Shown: in pieces, positions 1-5,571 of the stretch
Position numbering within the stretch: position 1 is the first letter of the stretch
How the letters are laid out: each line of letters starts with the position of its first letter
Assembly (NCBI GenBank): GCA_002791035.1
Contig: PFWG01000018.1
Span: forward strand, 4,781-10,676
Source of the DNA: Candidatus Portnoybacteria bacterium CG_4_9_14_3_um_filter_43_11
GTDB taxonomy: Bacteria; Patescibacteriota; Minisyncoccia; Portnoybacterales; UBA2143
Reading direction: 5' to 3'
Length of the DNA: 5,896 nucleotides
Notes under the pieces: generated by a model
What the model saw: only the letters and a program-made list of their open reading frames with translations
Told to the model about the DNA's origin: nothing
Databases searched by the model: none
Program-made: the position numbers and the translations under genes

Positions 1-42
1 GCGGCTTGAGCCTAAGCCGCAAAAAGCCGTCAAAAATGGCGG
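1..42 (+). other. Two short stem-loops at the window edge
   Basis: Positions 1-7 (GCGGCTT) pair perfectly with 14-20 (AAGCCGC) around a 6-nt loop. Positions 27-32 (CCGTCA) pair with 37-42 (TGGCGG, one T-G wobble) around an AAAA loop. The arms can also pair in exclusive alternatives, 1-7 with 24-30 and 16-20 with 39-43. The linkers are poly-A, so neither stem looks like a plus-strand intrinsic terminator. A Lys-rich reading frame enters from the window edge and stops at 56-58, so this could instead be the 3' end of an upstream gene. I recognise no known RNA family here. Confidence 0.3.
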
Positions 43-43
43 T

Positions 44-93
44 AAAAAAAGAAAGTAAAAAAACGGGGAGGCGTTCAAAAAGAACGCTTCCCC
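44..93 (-). terminator. Minus-strand intrinsic-terminator-like hairpin upstream of ileS
   Basis: Positions 65-76 pair with 82-93 over 12 bp (one G-T wobble) around an AAAAA loop. Read on the minus strand, this is a GC-rich stem followed after one base by seven T, then a second T-rich stretch, which is the layout of a Rho-independent terminator. On the plus strand no T tract follows, so it should not stop transcription entering ileS. No minus-strand gene is visible to its right. It may limit antisense transcription from ileS, or it may be a structured leader element of the plus strand. The structure is seen directly; the role is inference. Confidence 0.45.
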
Positions 94-129
94 TGTCCAC
101 TAAAGGCATTTTAAACTAATAAGATTAAA

Positions 130-3027
130 ATGGATTTATCCAAAAACGAACTTAAAATTTTAAAATTTTGGGAAAAATCCAAAATTTTTGAAAAGAGTTT
201 AAAAAGGAACCTGCCTCGCCGGACGAACAGGCAGGCAGACAAAGGCAAAAAGAAATTTGTCTTTTTTGAGGGTCCGCCGACCGCTAACGCTCGGCCGGGC
301 ATGCATCATATTGAAGCCAGAGTTTTTAAGGATGTTATCCCGCGATACAAAACCATGCGGGGTTTTTTTGTTGACCGCAAAGCCGGCTGGGATACGCACG
401 GATTGCCGGTGGAAATTCAGGTGGAAAAAGAACTAGGCTTTAAGACCAAGGATGATATTGAGAAATACGGAGTAGGCAAGTTTAATAAAAAATGCCGGCA
501 AACCGTCTGGCGATATAAGGACGAATGGGAGAGATTGACCGAAAGAATCGCTTTTTGGGTGGATATGGCAAATCCGTACATCACTTACGAGAATTATTAT
601 ATTGAAAGCGTCTGGTATCTTCTAAAAAAGATTTGGGGAAAGGGTTTGCTCTATAAAGGATTTAAAGTTGTTCCTCATTGTCCGAGGTGCGTCACCGGGC
701 TATCCAGCCATGAAGTTTCCCAGGGGTATAAAAAAGTCAAAGAAAATTCGGTTTATTTGAATTTTCGGATTACCAAGGGCAATAATAAAGCCAAAGAAGG
801 CGATTTTATTCTGGCCTGGACAACGACACCTTGGACATTGCCGGGAAATGTCGCTTTGGCCGTCGGCAAGAATATTGTTTATGTTAGAATAAAATATCAG
901 GGCAAAAACTATATCTTGGCCAAAGACCGGCTGGGAATAATCGGCACCGGTTATAAAATAGAAGAAGAATTCAAGGGCAAAGATTTAGTCGGCTTGGAAT
1001 ATCAGCCGTTGTTTGAGATTGAAGCAGTCAGGAAGAGCGGCAAAAAAGTTCACTTTGTCGTTCCAGCCGATTTTGCCAGTGCCAAGGAAGGAACCGGCGT
1101 AGTTCATACGGCGGTAATGTACGGCGAAGACGATTATGCCTTGGGGGAAAGAATGGATTTGCCCAAAGTTCATACCGTTGACGAGAAGGGGTATTTCGCC
1201 AAGGATTTAGCGCCGTATAATTTGTTTGGCAAATATGTCAAAGACGCCAAAACCGAAAAAGAAATTATTGATTATTTGCAAAATAGCGGGTTTTTATTCA
1301 AGGAGGAAGAATATGAACACGATTATCCATTTTGCTGGCGGTGCGGCACGCCTTTACTCTATTACGCCAAGGACTCTTGGTTTATTGCCATGTCAAAGCT
1401 GAGGAAAAAATTGGTAGCGAATAACAACAAAATTAATTGGGAACCAAAGCATACAAAAAAGGGAAGATTTGGGGAATTTGTCAAAGAAGCCAAGGATTGG
1501 GCTCTGTCGCGAGAAAGATATTGGGGGACGCCCTTGCCGGTCTGGCAATGCCAAAAGTGCGGCGAATATAAATGTATTGGCAGCGCCAAAGAACTGGGAG
1601 CAAAGATTAAAGATTTACATCGTCCTTATGTTGATAGGATTAAACTGGGATGTTCTTGCGGCGGAAAAATGATTCGGGAAAAGTCCGTTATTGATGTCTG
1701 GTTTGATTCCGGAGCGATGCCTTTTGCCCAATGGGGCTATCCTTACCTGAAAAATAGCCGGAACAATTTTAAAGACCATTATCCGGCCGACTATATTTCC
1801 GAAGCGGTTGACCAGACCAGAGGCTGGTTTTACACTCTTTTGTCTATTGCGACTTTAATGGAGTATATCGGAGAGATAAAGGACGGGGCTTGCTACAAGA
1901 ATGTTATTTGCTTAGGGCATGTTTTGGACAAGAAGGGCAAGAAAATGTCCAAGTCCAAAAACAATGTTGTTGACCCGTGGGAGATGTGCGATAAATTTGG
2001 CGCCGATACCCTGCGTTGGTATTTCTACACCATTAACCAAGCCGGCGAGCCGAAAAAATTTGATGTTAAAGATGTCGCCGATAAAAACAGGCGTGTTCTC
2101 GGGACACTGTTTAACTCTTTTGTCTTTTGGCAGACATATAAAGATAAAGATTTTAGGGCAAAGAAAACCAAGCCCAAAAATGTTTTGGATAAATGGATAA
2201 TTTCTCGGCTTAATCTAATTAACGGTCTGGTGGTTGAAAATCTGGAAAAATACGATGTCGTTTTGGCGGCGCGACTGATAGAAGAATTTATTGATGATTT
2301 TTCAAATTGGTATATTCGCCGCTCAAGGGACAAATTTCAAAAACCAGAGAGCAAAAAACAGAAAGACGCCGCCTCGCAGATTTTTTATCGGGTTTTATTT
2401 GAGTTGTCAAAAATTATGGCTCCTTTTACTCCTTTTATTTCAGAAGACATCTATCAAAGTTTGAAGACCGGAAAAGACCCAGAATCGGTCCATCTGTGCG
2501 AGTATCCTGAATCCGAAATTTGTCTGGTTGATTCCGCGCTGGAGGACAAGATGAAAAAAGTCCGGGGGATTGTCGCCGAGGCGCTGGCGCAAAGAGCGAA
2601 AAACGGAATTAAAGTCCGCCAACCGCTGGCCAAATTGGCTATAACCGACAAGGCGCTCGCGGGCGATAAAGAACTAGCCGGTTTGATTAGAGATGAAGTC
2701 AATATCAAAGAAGTTGTTTATGGCAAAAGCGTCAAATTAGACACTAAAATAACGGCGGAACTGAAATCCGAAGGAATGCTAAGGGATTTAGTTCGCTATA
2801 TTCAAGACATGAGGAAAGATGGCGGATTAAAGCCGGGGCGATTGATTTATCTTCGCTATCAGACAGAATCATCTCTGAAAAATTTGATTCAGAGTCATGA
2901 AGCGGAGATTAGAAAGGATATCTCTGCCAAAAAAATAGAAATCGGACCGAGAAAAAGGGAAGTATTTTTAGTTGAAAGAGAAGTTAATTTTGGCAGTGAA
3001 AAAGTCTGGCTGGGGATTAAGAAATAA
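130..3027 (+). CDS. ileS: Isoleucyl-tRNA synthetase, type 2, with GxHH signature motif
   Basis: This class I synthetase charges tRNA-Ile with isoleucine in the cytoplasm, using ATP. The protein has 965 residues and appears complete. The nucleotide-binding signature lies at 57-60 and reads G-M-H-H rather than H-x-G-H; KMSKS is intact at 605-609. The CP1 editing domain shows the Thr-rich TTTPWTLP stretch (231-238) and the GTGVVHTAVMYGEDDY segment (321-336) with its acidic pair D334-D335. Cysteine pairs C184/C187, C402/C405, C474/C477 and C508/C510 suit zinc ribbons. The anticodon-binding domain begins near 690, with DKWIISR and NWYIRRSR. The tail has RDLVRYIQDMRKDGGL and lacks the C-terminal zinc finger of the E. 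coli type, which supports type 2. ATG at 130 is the only sensible start: an in-frame TAA lies at 112-114 and the N-terminus fits the family. No Shine-Dalgarno sequence is visible. Residues 27-37 look like a palindromic-repeat insert. Confidence 0.97.
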   Translation: MDLSKNELKILKFWEKSKIFEKSLKRNLPRRTNRQADKGKKKFVFFEGPPTANARPGMHHIEARVFKDVIPRYKTMRGFFVDRKAGWDTHGLPVEIQVEKELGFKTKDDIEKYGVGKFNKKCRQTVWRYKDEWERLTERIAFWVDMANPYITYENYYIESVWYLLKKIWGKGLLYKGFKVVPHCPRCVTGLSSHEVSQGYKKVKENSVYLNFRITKGNNKAKEGDFILAWTTTPWTLPGNVALAVGKNIVYVRIKYQGKNYILAKDRLGIIGTGYKIEEEFKGKDLVGLEYQPLFEIEAVRKSGKKVHFVVPADFASAKEGTGVVHTAVMYGEDDYALGERMDLPKVHTVDEKGYFAKDLAPYNLFGKYVKDAKTEKEIIDYLQNSGFLFKEEEYEHDYPFCWRCGTPLLYYAKDSWFIAMSKLRKKLVANNNKINWEPKHTKKGRFGEFVKEAKDWALSRERYWGTPLPVWQCQKCGEYKCIGSAKELGAKIKDLHRPYVDRIKLGCSCGGKMIREKSVIDVWFDSGAMPFAQWGYPYLKNSRNNFKDHYPADYISEAVDQTRGWFYTLLSIATLMEYIGEIKDGACYKNVICLGHVLDKKGKKMSKSKNNVVDPWEMCDKFGADTLRWYFYTINQAGEPKKFDVKDVADKNRRVLGTLFNSFVFWQTYKDKDFRAKKTKPKNVLDKWIISRLNLINGLVVENLEKYDVVLAARLIEEFIDDFSNWYIRRSRDKFQKPESKKQKDAASQIFYRVLFELSKIMAPFTPFISEDIYQSLKTGKDPESVHLCEYPESEICLVDSALEDKMKKVRGIVAEALAQRAKNGIKVRQPLAKLAITDKALAGDKELAGLIRDEVNIKEVVYGKSVKLDTKITAELKSEGMLRDLVRYIQDMRKDGGLKPGRLIYLRYQTESSLKNLIQSHEAEIRKDISAKKIEIGPRKREVFLVEREVNFGSEKVWLGIKK
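208..240 (+). repeat. In-frame palindromic insert in ileS
   Basis: A perfect 7-bp inverted repeat, CCTGCCT (210-216) and AGGCAGG (229-235), flanks a 12-nt loop. It encodes residues 27-37, between the N-terminal helix and the first catalytic strand, and is rich in Arg, Thr and Gln. Its core at 217-234 matches recO 3216-3233 at 12 of 18 bases and in the same reading frame (R-R-T-x-R/K-Q). I recall similar GCCTGCC/GGCAGGC inserts in Parcubacteria proteins, comparable in behaviour to Rickettsia palindromic elements. That it is an insert is inferred from remembered homologues, not from an alignment. Confidence 0.5.
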
Positions 3028-3581
3028 TGCTTTATAAAACCCGGGGGATTATTATCAGGCGGAGCAATGCCAACGACTTTGACCGACTACTGACGGTCTA
3101 CACCAAAGAATTCGGCAAGGTTCTACTTAAGGCCAAGTCGGTCAGGAAAAACGAGTCCAAGCTGAAAGGACACTTAGAACTTTTTTTGTATTCCCGTTTG
3201 ATGGTTGCGCCGGCTCGCCGAACTGGCAAACAGACAAGGAGCTTTGATATTGTCGCTGGCGCCGAAACGATCGAAAATTTTTCCAAGCTTCGCCAAAATA
3301 TTTCTTCTTTGGCCGCCGCTTATTATTTATCCGAGATAACTGACAAACTGGTTGCCGGGCCGGAAAAAGACGGAGATATCTGGAATCTTTTATTGGGAGG
3401 ATTTAATCAACTTAATAAAGGCGAAGATGCTCAAAAAACAATCGGTAATTTTGAAAATAAAATATTGGAGCATTTAGGCTATGGCCAGCAAAAAAATCCA
3501 GCGGACTTTATTGAGGCGATACTTAATGAAAGAATAAAGTCAAAGATGTTTTTATCCGGAATTGTTAATAATTTTTCTTGA
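3027..3581 (+). CDS. recO: DNA repair protein RecO, short form without zinc motif
   Basis: RecO is a recombination mediator that works with RecR (and RecF) to load RecA onto SSB-covered single-stranded DNA and that anneals complementary strands. The N-terminus has the family's OB-fold pattern: YKTRGIIIRR, then a DFDRLLTVYT strand, then GKVLLKAKSVRKNESKLKGHLELF around residues 29-53. The helical domain follows from about residue 80, with SSLAAAYYLSEITDKLV. The protein has 184 residues, shorter than the roughly 240 usual in bacteria, and contains no cysteine, so the four-Cys zinc motif is absent. ATG overlaps the ileS stop by one base (TAATG at 3025-3029), which suggests translational coupling; GGGGA at 3012-3016 could be a weak ribosome site. 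Residues 62-71 look like a palindromic-repeat insert. It ends in TGA; the frame stays open for 26 more codons, but these are T-rich and overlap the next promoter. Confidence 0.9.
   Translation: MLYKTRGIIIRRSNANDFDRLLTVYTKEFGKVLLKAKSVRKNESKLKGHLELFLYSRLMVAPARRTGKQTRSFDIVAGAETIENFSKLRQNISSLAAAYYLSEITDKLVAGPEKDGDIWNLLLGGFNQLNKGEDAQKTIGNFENKILEHLGYGQQKNPADFIEAILNERIKSKMFLSGIVNNFS
3210..3239 (+). repeat. Diverged palindromic insert in recO
   Basis: This segment encodes A-R-R-T-G-K-Q-T inside a loop of the OB domain, between the LMVA strand and the FDIV strand. The remembered RecO pattern goes almost directly from one to the other, so about eight residues look extra. It contains the short palindrome CGGC-TC-GCCG (3211-3220). 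Positions 3216-3233 match ileS 217-234 at 12 of 18 bases in the same frame. The long arms seen in ileS are decayed here, so it is probably an older or more diverged copy. A chance resemblance is possible because the shared stretch is short. Confidence 0.4.
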
Positions 3582-3613
3582 AGCCCGGGCTTCCCAATAA
3601 GAAGTCATTTTTT
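3575..3613 (+). terminator. Possible terminator after recO
   Basis: The perfect palindrome GAAGCCCGGGCTTC (3580-3593) can fold as a 5-bp stem with a CCGG loop. It is extended by an outer pairing of TTCTT (3575-3579) with AAGAA (3599-3603), leaving a 5-nt bulge on the 3' side. Six T follow at 3608-3613, four bases after the outer stem, with further T runs to 3630. The bulge and the gap make it a weak intrinsic terminator, but its place directly at the recO stop codon fits. It would end the ileS-recO transcript. Confidence 0.4.
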
Positions 3614-3640
3614 GTCTTTTTTGTTTTTTTGTAATATAAT
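3612..3640 (+). promoter_or_regulatory. Sigma70-type promoter for the membrane protein and glyS
   Basis: A perfect -10 hexamer TATAAT (3635-3640) sits 17 bp downstream of TTGTCT (3612-3617), which matches four of six positions of the TTGACA consensus (T, T, G and C). The expected transcription start is about 3646-3648, leaving a leader of roughly 20 nt before the ATG at 3667. The -35 begins inside the T tract of the recO terminator, so the two signals share bases. It probably also serves glyS, because no better promoter is visible before that gene. Confidence 0.6.
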
Positions 3641-3666
3641 GAGAACTGGGAATTTTGACTAAAACA

Positions 3667-5538
3667 ATGTCGGATAACGGTTTAGAGAAGTTAAAAAAGA
3701 AAATATATAAGCCAGGAGAACAACTTGGAAAGCGATTAGAGAGGCCAAAGGTTTTTCAACCGGAAGGAAAAAGAGAAAAGGTTTTGACCAAGAAATGGCG
3801 AGAAATCAAGAAAGGGAAACTGTCGCCGGAAACGAAGAAGCGGCTGAAAATTGTTGGGATTTGCGCTTTGGCCGGGTTTTTGATTGCGGTTAGTTTTTTT
3901 ATTTGGCAAAGAATGAACTCTTTTGACAAGAACAAAGTTGTCTTGGAAATCAAGGGGGCGGAAAGGATTGTCAGCGGCGACGAAGTCAAATACGCTGTCG
4001 GGGGCAAAAACAACACCAATTTGACTTTGTATAACCTTCAATTGACCTTTCGTTACCCGGAAGACGCTCTTCCCTTGGAAGGCAAGAACTTTATAGAAAC
4101 GATAGAATTAAGCGATTTGGAACCGGGACAGGAAGTCAGAATAGAATTTACGGCTCGACTTATCGGTTTAAAGGGCGATAAAGAAAAAGCCGAAGCGGAA
4201 TTGTCTTATAATCCCGGTAACCTTAGTTCGCGTTTTTCAAATAAGGCCGAGTTTGAAACGGAGATTGTTTCAGTTCCTTTAATCCTCAATTTTGATCTGC
4301 CGGAAAAATTAGTCAGTGGCCAATCGTTTGATTTCTCCTTGGTCTATTCAAATCAAAGCGATGTTTCATTTAATAATCTCCAGGTTAAAATGGAATATCC
4401 AAAGGGCTTTGTTTTTGAGTTGTCTCAGCCAGCGCCATTTGACGGCGATGATGTTTGGTCTTTGGGGAACTTGGTTGCCGGCGAGCAAAGGAAAATATTT
4501 ATTAAAGGGACGATTAGCGGAGAAGAAAACGAAAACAAGGCCTTTAAAGCCCAAATAGGCGAAAATCGGGAAGAATTTATTACTTACGCTGAAACGGCCG
4601 GGACGATTCAAATTTCTCAATCTCCTCTCTCTATTAGCCAAACAGTCAACAACTCAACCGATTATATTGCCGAAGTTGGAGATATTCTAAAATATGATAT
4701 CAAGTACGAAAACACAACTGATGTCGGGATAAGGAATATTTTTATCAATGTTAAGTTGGATGGCGAAGCGCTGGACTTTTCCACCTTAGACGCCCAACCC
4801 GGGTCTTTTAACGGAGGCAATAACACTATCAGTTGGAATGCTTCCAGTTTGCCTGATTTGGAATTCCTTGAGCCGCATCAAGGCGGTAAGATTGATTTTT
4901 CAATAAAGATTAAGGATTCTCTGCCAATCAGCAGTTTTGCCGACAAGAATTTTGTGGTGGTAAGCGCCGCGGCGATAGATTCTGAAAACGCTCCCCTGTC
5001 TTTGGAAAAAATAGAAATTACTGGCCAGAACAAGTTGACGACAAAAATATTAACCCACTTGACTCTTCAGGCGCAGGCCTTTTATTATGACGATGAAATA
5101 GCCAACAGCGGTCCTATCCCGCCCCAGGTCAGCCAAAAAACGACCTATACTGTCAAATGGCGCTTGGTTAACCGAAACAACGATTTAAGCGAGGTCAAAA
5201 TATCGGCCTACTTGCCGCCGCATGTTGAATGGACTGGAGTCAAAAAACCAAGCGACGCCGATTTGAGTTATAATCCTCAGACCGGCCAAGTCGTCTGGCA
5301 AGTCGGCAATCTGTCGGCCGGGACCGGCGTTCTGTCGCCGGTTCAACAGGTTGCTTTCCAAATAGCGATTACGCCGGCAATCACCGATGTCGGCAATCTA
5401 ATTGAATTGATTGACCAATCAAAGGTTTTCGGCTATGATAATTTTGTCGGTCAGGAGTTGACTGATACGGCGCGGGCGGTTGACAGCGATCTTCCCGACG
5501 ATTCGCGAGCTAACAGCCAAGGAGCAGTAGTCCAATAA
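3667..5538 (+). CDS. Single-pass membrane protein with four DUF11-like repeats
   Basis: I recognise no named gene. From the ATG the product has 623 residues. The first 60 are very basic (21 Lys/Arg) and probably cytoplasmic; one membrane segment follows at about 62-80, and the rest should lie outside by the positive-inside rule. Beta-sandwich units of the DUF11/CARDB style appear at about 90-198, 202-307, 318-450 and 460-600. Each has a strand pair around a polar turn (e.g. YSNQSDVSFNNLQVKMEYP, 227-245); units 2 and 4 also share W-x-(L/V)-GNL-x-AG (264-272, 544-552). No sortase motif or catalytic site is seen. A role in the envelope or adhesion is a guess. A TTG at 3655 in the same frame would add four residues, but it has GGG only a few bases upstream, so the ATG is preferred. 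It ends in two tandem TAA stops. glyS follows after 33 nt, probably on the same transcript. Confidence 0.88.
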   Translation: MSDNGLEKLKKKIYKPGEQLGKRLERPKVFQPEGKREKVLTKKWREIKKGKLSPETKKRLKIVGICALAGFLIAVSFFIWQRMNSFDKNKVVLEIKGAERIVSGDEVKYAVGGKNNTNLTLYNLQLTFRYPEDALPLEGKNFIETIELSDLEPGQEVRIEFTARLIGLKGDKEKAEAELSYNPGNLSSRFSNKAEFETEIVSVPLILNFDLPEKLVSGQSFDFSLVYSNQSDVSFNNLQVKMEYPKGFVFELSQPAPFDGDDVWSLGNLVAGEQRKIFIKGTISGEENENKAFKAQIGENREEFITYAETAGTIQISQSPLSISQTVNNSTDYIAEVGDILKYDIKYENTTDVGIRNIFINVKLDGEALDFSTLDAQPGSFNGGNNTISWNASSLPDLEFLEPHQGGKIDFSIKIKDSLPISSFADKNFVVVSAAAIDSENAPLSLEKIEITGQNKLTTKILTHLTLQAQAFYYDDEIANSGPIPPQVSQKTTYTVKWRLVNRNNDLSEVKISAYLPPHVEWTGVKKPSDADLSYNPQTGQVVWQVGNLSAGTGVLSPVQQVAFQIAITPAITDVGNLIELIDQSKVFGYDNFVGQELTDTARAVDSDLPDDSRANSQGAVVQ

Positions 5539-5550
5539 TAAGTCAAAAAT

Positions 5551-5569
5551 TATATCAAAAGTATATCAA
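5551..5569 (+). repeat. Direct repeat TATATCAA just before glyS
   Basis: TATATCAA occurs at 5551-5558 and again at 5562-5569, 11 bp apart, which is about one helical turn. The second copy ends two bases before the glyS ATG. It could be a binding site or weak -10 elements, but no -35 lies at the right distance, and AT-rich gaps produce such repeats by chance. No Shine-Dalgarno sequence is visible in this gap. Confidence 0.25.
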
Positions 5570-5571
5570 TT

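Noticed and set aside
1..129. T-box riboswitch upstream of ileS.
   Set aside because: No T-box consensus (UGGNACCGCG), no specifier loop layout and no plus-strand terminator with a U tract are present.
2025..2333. Minus-strand open frame of 102 codons inside ileS, and similar antisense frames elsewhere.
   Set aside because: All lie opposite well-supported genes, show no family pattern and have no start signals; they are shadows of the coding strand.
3639..3662. Seven-codon upstream ORF before the membrane-protein gene.
   Set aside because: Its ATG overlaps the -10 box and lies upstream of the expected transcription start, so it should not be in the mRNA.
3579..3662. Read-through of the recO TGA as glycine (26 more codons to TAA).
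   Set aside because: The extra codons are T-rich, cover the terminator and promoter, and no other gene in the window uses TGA internally.
3655..3666. TTG start adding four residues to the membrane protein.
   Set aside because: The only G-rich stretch ends two bases before it, too close for a ribosome site, and an ATG follows four codons later.
5321..5344. Strong inverted repeat inside the membrane-protein gene (ACCGGCG, TTCTGT loop, CGCCGGT), possibly a third palindromic insert.
   Set aside because: It encodes AGTGVLSPVQ in the loop of the fourth repeat, a segment I recall as usual in this protein family, and it does not resemble the ileS and recO inserts.
5311..5401. The 11-mer GTCGGCAATCT occurring twice, near 5312 and 5391.
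   Set aside because: Both encode VGNL-type residues with the same codon preference; there is no longer homology around them.
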